Positions 25,053 through 33,749 of a stretch of DNA of 50,416 nucleotides are shown here, in pieces (position 1 is the first letter of the stretch; every line of letters begins with the position of its first letter). The DNA is from a virus. The stretch lies in the IMG/VR virus record IMGVR_UViG_3300033145_001556, positions 1 to 50,416 of that record, one strand, 5' to 3'. A program made the position numbers and the translations under genes. The notes under the pieces were generated by a model that saw only the letters and a list, made by a program, of their open reading frames with translations, was not told the DNA's origin and did no database searches.

Positions 25053-26585
25053 CTATCCGGTCTTCGCCAGGTACACACCCAGCTTGGCGAAGACCTTGAG
25101 GGCCTTGGCCGGGATGAAGGCGTCCACCTGGTTCTCGTCCGAGGGGTTGACCCGGACGATGAACTCGCCAGCCTCGTCGGCTGCCTCGAAGGCGGGGCCA
25201 TCGATGACGCCCTTGGGGACCCAGTAGTCGCGGATGCGCTTGCTGATGGCGGCCTTGATGTCCCGCTCCTCGACCACGCCCTCGGGTGGCGCCTCCTCGT
25301 CCTCGGTGACGTTGCGCATCACCTTGACCTGGGAGCCGCTGGTGAAGAACGTCTGCGGCAGGTAGGTGCGCAGGTCCTTGCCGAGCTCGAAGATGGCGTC
25401 GACCTCGCTGGTGTCGAAGCAGCGCCGGTCGGGGTTCCCGCCGGCGTCCTGCGACCGCATGGTGACGCTGCGGAGCAGCACGAGGGTGCCGTTGGCGGTG
25501 TACCCGCCCAGGCTGACTCCGTTGGTCAGGGCGTCCTTGCCCTCGGCGTCAGTCGGGTTGTTGGTGACCTTGTCGGCCGCGCCGCGGATGTAGGCGAGTT
25601 CCTCGAAGCACCGGTTGGCGTTCTTCTCTTTGCGTCGGCGCTTCATCCGGTCGCCCAGGTCGGCGCCGGCGAGCTCGCAGGGCAGGCTCTCCGCGTTCTC
25701 GACGCAGAAGTGGGTCATGTACTCGCTGTTGCAGGCGATGGCCCCGGTCTTCGCCTGGGCGATGGTGCCGCTCGAGCCCACGTGCGCCTGCTGGAGCTTG
25801 GCGTTGCGGCCACTCTTCAGCGAGTCCATGTGATCCTCGGTCCGCGAGACGTTGCTCGTGGTGGCCGACTGCGCGTCCGCGTTGGAGCTGCAGATCAGGA
25901 TGAAGTCGTACTCCTGGCCTTCAACGGTGCTCAGGACCGTGGTGAAGTCCGGCTCGGTAGCGCCGCTCGTGAAGTTGGCGCCGCCGGCGGTGCAGGTGCC
26001 GCCCGCACCCTCGACGATCTCGGTCCGCAGCGTGATGTCATTGCCGGCCGGGCCCTTGGTGTTGGCGTCGAGGTCGGTGACTCCGCTGACCCCAGCCGAA
26101 GCCACGCAGAAGATCTCGTCGACCTTCTGGTTGACGGCCAGCACGGCCGCGTCGCGGGCGTCGCTGACCGCCTCGCCGACGAGCCAGGAAACCAGGATCG
26201 GGATGCCCGAGATCCAGACGCGGAAGGTCATGTTGGTGGTCGGCGCCCCCGCGAACGTCAGGGTGTTGGTCGCGACCGCGCCCGCGCTCTCCGCCGGGCA
26301 GACCAGGTCGACCAGCGGTCCCCCGTTATCGTTGGCGAACAGGGCCTTGTACGCGAAGTAGCCCAGGCACCGGCCTGCGGCCGTCTTCACGTCGTCCTCG
26401 GAGAAGACGGCGCGGATCTCCGTGTCGTCGGTGATGTCCCCGATGCCGGTGGCGCGGGGACTCACGATCAGGCCCTTCAGGCCGGCGGTGCCCGGGCTGG
26501 TCGAGCTGCGCAGCAGGTCGACGGTCAGCCAGAAACCGGGCGTCGGGTTGGTGGGGTCGGCGGCTAGCGGGACAGTCGTCGTCAT
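25053..26585 (-). CDS. Contractile tail sheath protein (Mu gpL-like)
   Basis: 510 aa. Opening PTPGFWLTVDLLRSSTSPGT and the later segment PAESAGAVATNTLTFAGAP followed by MTFRVWISG match Mu gpL-type sheaths. The C-terminal domain (KAAISKRIRDYWVPKGVIDG, FIVRVNPSDENQVDAFIP) is the usual handshake region of sheaths. It shows the phage has a contractile tail. It overlaps the 154-aa gene upstream as ATGA. Confidence 0.85.
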   Translation of the reverse strand: MTTTVPLAADPTNPTPGFWLTVDLLRSSTSPGTAGLKGLIVSPRATGIGDITDDTEIRAVFSEDDVKTAAGRCLGYFAYKALFANDNGGPLVDLVCPAESAGAVATNTLTFAGAPTTNMTFRVWISGIPILVSWLVGEAVSDARDAAVLAVNQKVDEIFCVASAGVSGVTDLDANTKGPAGNDITLRTEIVEGAGGTCTAGGANFTSGATEPDFTTVLSTVEGQEYDFILICSSNADAQSATTSNVSRTEDHMDSLKSGRNAKLQQAHVGSSGTIAQAKTGAIACNSEYMTHFCVENAESLPCELAGADLGDRMKRRRKEKNANRCFEELAYIRGAADKVTNNPTDAEGKDALTNGVSLGGYTANGTLVLLRSVTMRSQDAGGNPDRRCFDTSEVDAIFELGKDLRTYLPQTFFTSGSQVKVMRNVTEDEEAPPEGVVEERDIKAAISKRIRDYWVPKGVIDGPAFEAADEAGEFIVRVNPSDENQVDAFIPAKALKVFAKLGVYLAKTG

Positions 26586-27046
26586 CGCGTCTCCTCAGTT
26601 GCGCCCGGGGCGCCGTTCCCCTCGGAGTCGTTCCGGTGGTCTGCCCCCTCGCCCGACGATGCGGGCTGCGTCTGCTTCGTGGCCGCCTTGGCGGCCTTCT
26701 CGGCTTCCGCCTCGCGGGCCTCGAGCTCGGCCTCGTGCTTCTCCTCGCGGGCCTTCTGGACCTGGAGCCACTTGAGGTAGTCGGCGTGGGTGGCCTTCTT
26801 GAGGTCGCCGTTGCGGATCGCCTTCAGGAACTCCTTGCGGTAGGTCCGGAACTCCTGTTCCGAGATGGGCGTGACCCGCTCGATGTCCCACTCGACCACC
26901 GGGGCGCCGGCCCGCCGGTCCTCCTCGGTCACCCCCGTGCGCTGCGCCCCCAGGTATCGGGTCGTGCCGAATCGGCTCACCAGCCGCCCATCGACCGAGC
27001 GGACGAACAGCGCGAACCGGGGGCCAGTGCTCTTCGAGGTCGCCAT
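26582..27046 (-). CDS. Small protein preceding the sheath gene (Mu gp38-position)
   Basis: 154 aa using the ATG at 27046. The N-terminal half reads as a small beta/alpha domain (RFALFVRSVDGRLVSRFG); the C-terminal half is a charged coiled coil and disordered tail. It heads the sheath/tube unit: its ATG lies eight bases after TGCTAGTCT with no ribosome site. In Mu this place is held by gp38/DUF2635-type proteins, but this protein is larger. Confidence 0.55.
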   Translation of the reverse strand: MATSKSTGPRFALFVRSVDGRLVSRFGTTRYLGAQRTGVTEEDRRAGAPVVEWDIERVTPISEQEFRTYRKEFLKAIRNGDLKKATHADYLKWLQVQKAREEKHEAELEAREAEAEKAAKAATKQTQPASSGEGADHRNDSEGNGAPGATEETR

Positions 27047-27054
27047 CGCTGAAC

Positions 27055-27060
27055 AGACTA
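27055..27060 (-). promoter_or_regulatory. TANNCT-type -10 element (TAGTCT) for the sheath unit
   Basis: Minus-strand TGC-TAGTCT followed by GTTCAGCG and ATG. Together with its upstream bases, CTGCTAGTCTGTTCAG matches the element at 10502 in 15 of 16 positions. Confidence 0.5.
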
Positions 27061-27091
27061 GCAGGGGGGTCCAGGATGACCCACCCAAAAC

Positions 27092-28018
27092 TCACATCTC
27101 GATGGTCGTGTCGACGATGTCCAGCTCGGGGTAGGGGGGCTGGTCCTCGGTCTGGATGACCATCCGAGTCGTCAGCCAATCGTTGAAGGTCCGCTCGTCT
27201 CGCTTGGTCAGGACGAACAGCGACGAGAAGCGGACCACGTCCACGTACGAGGAGCCGGTGACCGAACTCAGCCGGGCGTCGATGACCTGGATCCCGACGG
27301 CGCTGCTGAGGGTCAGGCCCCGGTACACGTCCCGGTCACTGAGCAGCTCGAGCATGTCGTCGCGCAGCTGGTCGCCCTCCCGGGTGCGCTGCTCGGCCGA
27401 GGCCTGCCGGCTGGTGATGAGCCACAGCTGCCACTCGTGCTGGTAGATCTTCCGGCCCGCGCCGACGCGCGCGGTATTGGGCCCCAAAGATGGCCCAGCG
27501 GCTCCGTCGCCAGGGCCGGAGCCTACCCAGCAGAGCACCCCCGCCGGGTAGTGCGCGACCTTCGCCCGGAAGAAGTCCTGCGCCTCGGGACGGCTGCCGA
27601 GGCTCTTGTACATGCGCACCTGCCGCAACGTCCCGCGCTCGGTGCGCTGTTGCCCGCCGGTGAGCCCGCCGGTAGCCACCTCGCTGGTCTCCTCGATGCC
27701 GGTCAGCTCAGGGTCCCACCGGCACTCGACGTCGGCGACCTGGTTCACGTGGTTGCCGCCCTGGACGCTCTGCACCGGGATCTCCGTACCGGAGTCGGTC
27801 ACCGGCCAGGAGCCGTCGTCGGTATCGGGGTTCGCCTGCATGAACACCAGGGCGTCCTCGTGTAGCTGGTCGTCGACGATGGGGATCGCGAACGCGTGCT
27901 TGGGCACGGTACCGGAGGCGCCGGTGGAGCGGACGAGCAGGTTGCCGCTCGAGTAGGTGCCCATCTGGGCCTGGAGCAGCGCCTGGATCGCGCGGGCGAA
28001 GTAGGTGGAGGCGCTCAC
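27092..28018 (-). CDS. Head-tail/tail-completion protein (Mu gp37/DUF1834 position)
   Basis: 308 aa from a GTG that overlaps the upstream stop (GTGA). The C-terminal ~130 residues (HEWQLWLITSRQASAEQRTRE, LELLSDRDV, SSLFVLTKRDERTFNDWL) resemble tail terminator or gp37-type proteins. The protein is longer than Mu gp37. Place between the gpG-like gene and the sheath supports a neck or tail-end role. Confidence 0.5.
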   Translation of the reverse strand: MSASTYFARAIQALLQAQMGTYSSGNLLVRSTGASGTVPKHAFAIPIVDDQLHEDALVFMQANPDTDDGSWPVTDSGTEIPVQSVQGGNHVNQVADVECRWDPELTGIEETSEVATGGLTGGQQRTERGTLRQVRMYKSLGSRPEAQDFFRAKVAHYPAGVLCWVGSGPGDGAAGPSLGPNTARVGAGRKIYQHEWQLWLITSRQASAEQRTREGDQLRDDMLELLSDRDVYRGLTLSSAVGIQVIDARLSSVTGSSYVDVVRFSSLFVLTKRDERTFNDWLTTRMVIQTEDQPPYPELDIVDTTIEM

Positions 28019-28182
28019 AGGGCACCGACCTCACTGAGGCGAGAGAGCGGGGGCGGCTCGAACGACTGCTGCACGGCCGGGTCGGATTGCCGGTACCGCC
28101 ACTCGACGTGCGCCCCCTGACGGCCGACCACCACCGTCTGGACGGCGGTCACGGTCAGGCAGGCGTTGGGACGCAGCTTCAA
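28015..28182 (-). CDS. Small hypothetical protein, coupled on both sides
   Basis: 55 aa starting from TTG within the upstream stop (TTGA) and ending within the next start (GTGA). The peptide begins MKLRPNACLTVTAVQTVVV and ends PPPLSRLSEVGAL. G/C-rich third positions and coupling at both ends suggest it is real. No family recognised. Confidence 0.5.
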   Translation of the reverse strand: MKLRPNACLTVTAVQTVVVGRQGAHVEWRYRQSDPAVQQSFEPPPLSRLSEVGAL

Positions 28183-28595
28183 CGGACGACCTCCGCGGCG
28201 ACGACGTCGGCTGCGTCCTCGAGGAAGTCGGCCTCGAAGGGACCGAGCTCGAACGGGTTGCGCTTGGGCATGTGCTTCGTGCCCGTGGCGTGGAACTCGC
28301 CGTAGGCCACGCCCGAGCGCGCCTCGACCCAGTCGGCGCCGGTCGCCATCTCGAGGCTCTGCGCGAACATCCCCGTGTCCTGCAGGATCTTCTCGCTGGT
28401 GCCCCGGCGCTGGCGCACGGTCACCTCGGAGAGCGGTTCCCAGTCGGGGCCCTCCGCGTCGAACACGTCGTTGACCGCGGACACCAGGGCGTCGCCGAGC
28501 ACGGGGAGTACTCCCCGCACGTTCCGGCCGCGCGCCTTGAGCTGGTAGATGGCGCTGATGAGCTCCGACTCGTCGACACGGACGACGCCGGGCAT
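28179..28595 (-). CDS. Virion morphogenesis protein, gpG/phage_tail_S-like
   Basis: 138 aa. The segment WEPLSEVTVRQRRGTSEKIL, then DTGMFAQSLE, VAYGEFHATGTKH and PKRNPFEL follows the WxPLsxxTxxxR...LxxTGxLxxSi...YAxxHxxGt...xPxRpfLg pattern of the family. Members act in tail completion or head-tail joining. One-base overlap with the gp36-like gene. Confidence 0.75.
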   Translation of the reverse strand: MPGVVRVDESELISAIYQLKARGRNVRGVLPVLGDALVSAVNDVFDAEGPDWEPLSEVTVRQRRGTSEKILQDTGMFAQSLEMATGADWVEARSGVAYGEFHATGTKHMPKRNPFELGPFEADFLEDAADVVAAEVVR

Positions 28596-29068
28596 CAGTA
28601 GCCCCCAGGCTTGGGGCGGCTCGCACTCGGCGCGAACACGAACTGCGGACTCTCGGGCGTGCTCACGCTGCCGCCGACGTTCGGGTTGGCGCCGGCGATG
28701 GCCTCGGCTGCCGGTCGGAGGCCCGCCGCGGCGATCCGCTCGAGCTGCTTCTCGGCCTTCTCCTTCAGGCCGTCGTAGATGCCCCGGCCGTCCGCGCCCC
28801 GCCACTCGGGCTTACGCTGGGCTCCGAGGGCCATGACGATCGAGCGAATGGCGCCGTTGACGGCGGGGTCGGCGGCCATCGCCGCGCGGGCGACAGGGTC
28901 GGGCCACGCCTTGGCGAGGATGGCGTCGGCGATCCCGCTGGCCTCGGCGACGGCGTCGTCGAACGCCGTCTGGTTCATCGCGGCGGAGCCGTCGTCCGTG
29001 AACGCTTCGCGCACCTGCCGCGGCGTGAACTTGGCCGCGACCTGGGCGAACGTCACGTAGGCGGCCAC
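28595..29068 (-). CDS. Head-tail connector, Mu gp36/DUF1320-like
   Basis: 157 aa. YVTFAQVAAKFTPRQVREAF, then FDDAVAEASGIADAILAKAW and VNGAIRSIVMALGAQR are typical of DUF1320 proteins, which sit at the head-tail connector. The C-terminal 40 residues are Pro/Ser-rich and end PKPGGY. Order MCP, coiled-coil protein, gp36-like agrees with Mu. Confidence 0.75.
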   Translation of the reverse strand: MAAYVTFAQVAAKFTPRQVREAFTDDGSAAMNQTAFDDAVAEASGIADAILAKAWPDPVARAAMAADPAVNGAIRSIVMALGAQRKPEWRGADGRGIYDGLKEKAEKQLERIAAAGLRPAAEAIAGANPNVGGSVSTPESPQFVFAPSASRPKPGGY

Positions 29069-29071
29069 GGC

Positions 29072-29611
29072 CTACTCCTGCAGCAGGCCGAGCCTGGCGA
29101 GCTCCGCGACGGTCTCCTTGGTGACGGCGAAGACCCGGTAGGCCGTTCCCACCGACTTCTGAAGCTCGTCGGCTTGCTTCTGGGACCCCGCCGCCAGGAC
29201 GTCGCCGGCGTTGGCCTCGACGCGAACGCCCCCGAGACCGCTCGTGGTGACGCTCTCCTTGAGCTGGACGGCCGTCTTGGGCAGGTCCTTGATGGTAGAG
29301 CTCTGGGACTTCTGGAGCAGGTCTCGGAGTTGCCCGGCCTCGCGCTCCGCCTGGTCGGCCCGCGCGCTCTCCTTCTTGAGCTGCTTGGCCTGCTTGGTGA
29401 GGTCGCCCTCGAGGGCCTTGAGGCGGCGCTCGTTGTCGCCGGCGCGCGACGCGGCCTTCTCGAAGTCCTCCGCGATCTTGCGCTGCTTGCTCAGCTCGGT
29501 CTTCAGCTGCTCGTTCTGTGCCTGCAGCTCGAGTTCGCGCTGCTGCACTGGTTGGCGTGCCGGCTCCGCCTGGGCCACCTGGGCCGCTTCCGTGGTCGTC
29601 TCGTCTGCCAT
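29072..29611 (-). CDS. Coiled-coil head protein of unknown role (Mu gp35 position)
   Basis: 179 aa. Residues about 25-100 form a long charged coiled coil (NEQLKTELSKQRKIAEDFEK). The C-terminal ~50 residues (KSVGTAYRVFAVTKETVAEL) look globular and resemble small capsid-associated domains. A CGAGGACGAG ribosome site precedes the ATG, and CTGAACGC occurs in the gap upstream (29653-29660). Confidence 0.55.
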   Translation of the reverse strand: MADETTTEAAQVAQAEPARQPVQQRELELQAQNEQLKTELSKQRKIAEDFEKAASRAGDNERRLKALEGDLTKQAKQLKKESARADQAEREAGQLRDLLQKSQSSTIKDLPKTAVQLKESVTTSGLGGVRVEANAGDVLAAGSQKQADELQKSVGTAYRVFAVTKETVAELARLGLLQE

Positions 29612-29680
29612 GTCGCTCGTCCTCGGGTGAGCGGGGCTGGTGCCCCTCTACTGCGTTCAGGCTGGGCGCCGGACAGAAAC

Positions 29681-30814
29681 TCAGACGGTGCTCAGCACGT
29701 CCTTGATGAGGCCGCCGACGATGTTGGAGGCCATGAATGCGGTCTCCTTGTAGCCGGCCTCGAACATCGTGCCGCCCTCGAGGCCCCGCCCCTGCGGCAG
29801 GTACTCGTTGGTGGTCCACCCGGTGCCGTTGCGGCCGCGGGTGCGGAAGGTGTGGCTGGAAGCGATCTTCCGGCCGTCTCGCGGCGGCGTGGCGGGCCCG
29901 CCCACCAGCACGACGTCGTCCGCCAGGATGTACTCGAGCGCGCCGGTCGACACGTTGAGCTTCTTGGCGGGGCAGATGTGCATCGGCGGATAGCCCACCA
30001 CGTTGATGGTGATGAGCCCCTGCGCGTCCGAGGCTCGCGCCACGTCGGGGCTCGGCGCGCCGTCGCCCATCATCTGCTTCATGTAGGCGCGGACCTCGCT
30101 GTCGGCCAGGTAGTAGTAGCCGACGTCGGGGTTCAGGAAGATGCCGCGCACACGGCCGGCGCTCGCCTTGATCCGGTTGTGCAGGTCGAGGCGGGGGTTC
30201 TTCGATCCGCCGGTGTCCCACTGGTAGCTGCCGGTCAGCGTGGTGCGGTTCGTGGCGGCCCAGCTGGCCAGCGTGGTCATCAGGGTGATGATTCGGACCT
30301 CGCGGGCCAGAGCCAGCTTGTCGGCAATCATCTCGCTGTGCGCCGCCCGCACGTTGTACAGGGTGGCCGCGTCGTTCTCCGCCGCCCAGGGGATGAAGGC
30401 CGCGAGCGCGTGCTCCTCGGTCTCGTAGCTGGTCATCGAGCTCAGGTGCTTGATCTCGTTGATCGAACCCGACCGGCCCGTCCGAGTCTCCACGGGCTCG
30501 TAGGCGTTCTCCTTGTCGAAGTCGCGCCGCTGGGCCTTCTCCTTGTCGACCAGCACCACCGGGCTCATCAGGTCGGCGCAGAAGCCCTCGTCGGCGGAGT
30601 AGCCCCCGAGGTAGGTGTCGAGCTCCTCCTGCTGGTTGGAGGTGTCGGCCGGGGTGATCGCCATCAGGATCTGATCGCCCGCCTTGCCGAGATGGGAGTC
30701 CTCGACCAGCGTGAACATGAGCTGCTTGGGTCCGCCGGGCGTGGCGATGAGGCCCTGGGGATGGGTGACGATTCCGCGTTGCGTCGGGAGGACTAGAGCT
30801 GCGCTGCCGTTCAT
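29681..30814 (-). CDS. Major capsid protein (HK97-type fold expected)
   Basis: 377 aa, placed after the protease and decoration genes. Text includes a long helix region (NEIKHLSSMTSYETEEHALA, EMIADKLALAREVRIITLM) and a C-terminal part (YPPMHICPAKKLNVSTGAL, TFRTRGRNGTGWTTNEYLPQG, KETAFMASNIVGGLIKDV) typical of major capsid proteins in Mu-like phages. Size and order agree. No cleavage site can be named with certainty. Confidence 0.75.
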   Translation of the reverse strand: MNGSAALVLPTQRGIVTHPQGLIATPGGPKQLMFTLVEDSHLGKAGDQILMAITPADTSNQQEELDTYLGGYSADEGFCADLMSPVVLVDKEKAQRRDFDKENAYEPVETRTGRSGSINEIKHLSSMTSYETEEHALAAFIPWAAENDAATLYNVRAAHSEMIADKLALAREVRIITLMTTLASWAATNRTTLTGSYQWDTGGSKNPRLDLHNRIKASAGRVRGIFLNPDVGYYYLADSEVRAYMKQMMGDGAPSPDVARASDAQGLITINVVGYPPMHICPAKKLNVSTGALEYILADDVVLVGGPATPPRDGRKIASSHTFRTRGRNGTGWTTNEYLPQGRGLEGGTMFEAGYKETAFMASNIVGGLIKDVLSTV

Positions 30815-30891
30815 CGTCTGTCTCCTGGTCGCCCCTCAGAATGCGGTTGGTTGGTCGTCTCGGTGGTGGGTGCTGGGTCAGATGGCCGGCG

Positions 30892-31908
30892 CTACGGGGT
30901 CGCCGGGGCCGCGGCCACGAACACCGGGAAGCAGGCGAAGCCCGAGCCCGCGGTGAACACGGAGGTGATGCGGTCGTTCTGGAACTCGCTGCCCTCCTCG
31001 AAGAGCAGCGCGTGCAGGCCCACCTGGTCGCCGAGCTCGTCGCCGATGGTGCCGACGTCGATCCCAGCCACCAGCGTGGCGGCCACGTCGCCCGAGGCGC
31101 CGCCGAGCAGGTCGCCCGCAACCTCGTAGCCGGTGATGTTCGAGCTGATGCCGATGGCCGAGCTCGAGCCGCCGGTGAAGCCCGCGGTCACCTCCCAGTA
31201 AGGCTGCCCACCCAGGCGAAGCGCGAAGCTCTCCGGGATGGTCTCGAGGGCCTCGCCGTCCGTGTTGGTGTAGGCGACGGGGACCTTCAAGACGAACGCC
31301 TTGTCGTCGCGAATCCAGCGGCCGCTGCCGGCGTCGGGCTCGAGGCACAGCTCCTGGGCGGTGTCCTCGCTCATCGTCGCGGTGGAGTTGAAGTGCCAGT
31401 TGCTCTGGTTGGCCCGGCAGTGGACGAGTTGCCCGTTGTAGCGGCTGGACGCGGCCAGGGCCTTCACGGCCGCGATGGTCGCCACGTGCATGATGGCCGC
31501 GTAGGTCCGTCCAAGCTGCTTGAGCTCGACCTCGATGAGCTCGTCGGCGCCGCTGGCGGCGGTGACCGCCCGGCCCACCACCACCTGCGGAGTGCCGAGG
31601 GCCTGCACTGCAGTCACCACACGGCCGGCGCTGTCGACCGACAGCTCGTCGCCGATGCTGATGGCCGCGCCCGAGTAGACCGGGACCTTGCCGTCGACCT
31701 GGATCGAGCGGGTCACGCCGTCTGCCACGAGCTTCTCGACGCAGACGCCGGCGATGGTGTCCGTCGTGGCGGTGGCCAGCGCGACCTCGTCGACGCCGGT
31801 TCCGACCTTCAGGACGTAGTGGGGATTGACGTCAGACCCACCGCTCGGGATGCGTCCCGGACGGAAGTAGTTGGGCTGGGTGATCTCACGGGGCTGGGTG
31901 ACGCTCAT
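30892..31908 (-). CDS. Capsid decoration protein: DUF2190-like N-terminus plus extra domain
   Basis: 338 aa. Residues about 30-130 (YVLKVGTGVDEVALATATTD, VDGKVPVYSGAAISIGDEL, VVVGRAVTAASGADELIEVE) show the DUF2190/capsid-cement pattern. The remaining ~200 residues form a second beta-rich domain that may extend from the capsid surface. It lies between the protease and the major capsid gene. A GGAG ribosome site is present. Confidence 0.6.
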   Translation of the reverse strand: MSVTQPREITQPNYFRPGRIPSGGSDVNPHYVLKVGTGVDEVALATATTDTIAGVCVEKLVADGVTRSIQVDGKVPVYSGAAISIGDELSVDSAGRVVTAVQALGTPQVVVGRAVTAASGADELIEVELKQLGRTYAAIMHVATIAAVKALAASSRYNGQLVHCRANQSNWHFNSTATMSEDTAQELCLEPDAGSGRWIRDDKAFVLKVPVAYTNTDGEALETIPESFALRLGGQPYWEVTAGFTGGSSSAIGISSNITGYEVAGDLLGGASGDVAATLVAGIDVGTIGDELGDQVGLHALLFEEGSEFQNDRITSVFTAGSGFACFPVFVAAAPATP

Positions 31909-31991
31909 CGGGGTCTCTCCTGCGTGGCTTAGCTCTCGTCCTGGTCGTCCTGGGCCCCCTGCTCAGTGGCGTTCGGTGGCGGGTGCTTCCC

Positions 31992-33641
31992 CTACTGCTG
32001 CGCGGCCGGCTGCTTCAGCCAGGCGCTGGCCTGTTGGATCTGATCGGCCCGGTCCTGGCCGTCGAAGCCCTTCCGGTTGGAGCACAGGTAGGACACGGCC
32101 TTCTCGATGCGGTTGCGCCCGGCGTAGCTCTGGCTGAGCATCTCGGAGCTGTTCGGGTCGGGCTCCGTGCCGGCGCGCTGCTGGCTCGCCGTGATGGGGC
32201 CGGTCGGCGGAGCTTGCGGGCCTTGCGGCGCTGCGGTTGCGGCCCCGCCGAGCTGGGTGCCGTTCGGGCCGGCGACGATGCGGCTCGAGAGGTACTGCCG
32301 CTCCTTCTCGGGCAGCGGGTAGTGCTCGCGGAACTTCGCGAGCTTCACCTCGTCGACCGTGCCGTCGCCCTGGAGGCAGGCGCGCCTGGAGCTCTGGATG
32401 CCGGGCAGCAGCCGGGAGCAGAGCTGCTTGTCGTTGCCCGACAGGTGAGCCGCCACCGCCTCGGCCTCCGCGTCGGCCTCGGTCTCGTTGACCGCGCCCA
32501 GCTTGCTGAGGGCGTCGTTGAGGGCCGTCACCATCGTGTCGGCCTTCTTGGCGTCCGCGATGGCCGTGGTCGCCTTGGCCAGGACGTCGGTGAAGTCCTT
32601 GCTCTCGAACAGCTGGAGCAGCTGGTTCAGGGCGTCCTGCGACTCGTTGCTCTGCTCGACGGCCTTCTCGGCCGCGGCCAGGATGGCGTCGTCCTTGTCT
32701 CGGCAACCCAGGATCGTGGCGAGCTTGGCGGTGAGTTGGGTGGCTTCCATTTCGGTCTCCGCAGTCGGTGGCTCGGGGGACTGGGTCGCGTCTGACCCAC
32801 CCCCTTGAGATACCAGACCACTGAGCATCCGAACAGCTTCGGCGAAGATCTCCTCCCGGGTGGCCAGGGTCCTGAGGCCCAAGAGCCCCCGGATGTTGGA
32901 GACGAGGTACTCCGGCTCGAGCCAGCTGGGAGCGGTGCCGTCGACCAGCATCCGCTGGAATTGCTCGAGCTCCACCAGCACTGCCGCGGCGTCGGCTTCG
33001 GCGCCCAGGCCGAAGATGTCCCGCAGGCCGACGACCGCCTCTTCCGGGGATTCCGCCTCGCCCCACACGCTCACGCTGGCCGCGATCCGCTCCAGGCCTT
33101 GGATGAAGGGGTGGTTGGTCAGAGCCACTGAGGTCAGCACTGGCCCGATTGCCTTGCCGCTCACGGGGTCTTTGCCGTTGGGCCAGACGCAGACGCTGGT
33201 GTTCTCGTAGGCCCCGGAGCGGACCTGCTCGAGGGCGGCCGGAAGGAACTCCGTCAGGGCCCAGAGTTGGGCCGTCCCGTCCGGAGCGTCCCGGACCTCG
33301 AGGTCCAGCACCCAGCCCGCCGCGGGCGCTCCTTGCTGCGGGACGCTGCCCCGGGTGGGGTCCATCTCGGACGCGTGCTCGTAGTCGTACGGCACGACGT
33401 GAGACATGCCGACACCGTTCGCCCCGGCCTCGTAGTCGGGGTGGGAGTGGAGGTTCGCGACCACCGCGTCGAACACCTCGCGCCGGAAGTCGACCACCGG
33501 GTGCATGGGGTGGCCGCGGTAGACACCCTCGAGGGCGACGTTCACCCAGACTGGGGAGGCGTCCTGGCTCTGGTCCACCGACAGGCGGACTCCACGACCG
33601 AATTGGGGGCGACCGAGGGGCTGAGCTTTGCGTGCGGCCAT
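31992..33641 (-). CDS. Prohead protease/scaffold (Mu gpI-like)
   Basis: 549 aa. The protease half shows VVPYDYEHASEMD, a hydrophobic APAAGWVLDLEVRD segment, FLPAALEQVRSGAYENTSVC and SVALTNHPFIQGLERI, as in Mu gpI-type serine proteases. After a Ser/Pro-rich linker the C-terminal half (from EMEATQLTAKLATIL) is helical and acidic, like an internal scaffold; its ATG could start a separate scaffold (Mu gpZ-like). The gene heads the capsid unit: TATCCT lies six bases before the ATG with no ribosome site. Confidence 0.8.
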   Translation of the reverse strand: MAARKAQPLGRPQFGRGVRLSVDQSQDASPVWVNVALEGVYRGHPMHPVVDFRREVFDAVVANLHSHPDYEAGANGVGMSHVVPYDYEHASEMDPTRGSVPQQGAPAAGWVLDLEVRDAPDGTAQLWALTEFLPAALEQVRSGAYENTSVCVWPNGKDPVSGKAIGPVLTSVALTNHPFIQGLERIAASVSVWGEAESPEEAVVGLRDIFGLGAEADAAAVLVELEQFQRMLVDGTAPSWLEPEYLVSNIRGLLGLRTLATREEIFAEAVRMLSGLVSQGGGSDATQSPEPPTAETEMEATQLTAKLATILGCRDKDDAILAAAEKAVEQSNESQDALNQLLQLFESKDFTDVLAKATTAIADAKKADTMVTALNDALSKLGAVNETEADAEAEAVAAHLSGNDKQLCSRLLPGIQSSRRACLQGDGTVDEVKLAKFREHYPLPEKERQYLSSRIVAGPNGTQLGGAATAAPQGPQAPPTGPITASQQRAGTEPDPNSSEMLSQSYAGRNRIEKAVSYLCSNRKGFDGQDRADQIQQASAWLKQPAAQQ

Positions 33642-33647
33642 GCCCTC

Positions 33648-33653
33648 AGGATA
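33648..33653 (-). promoter_or_regulatory. TANNCT-type -10 element (TATCCT) for the capsid unit
   Basis: Minus-strand CCCTATCCT is followed by GAGGGC and the protease ATG. CTGAACGC occurs about 30 bases upstream at 33682-33689. Confidence 0.4.
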
Positions 33654-33749
33654 GGGGGCGGCCGTCGGGAAGGCTACTCAGGCGTTCAGTTGCAACATCC
33701 TGAATCACTGGGCAGCTTCGCTGACCAGGAGAGGGAAGAGAGCAAGCGG

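Noticed and set aside
24237-26567. Open frame of 776 codons on the plus strand
   Set aside because: Antisense shadow of chaperone, tube and sheath genes; no domain and biased composition.
28812-31121. Open frame of 769 codons on the minus strand
   Set aside because: Out-of-frame shadow of the capsid and connector genes, rich in Arg/Pro/Gly.
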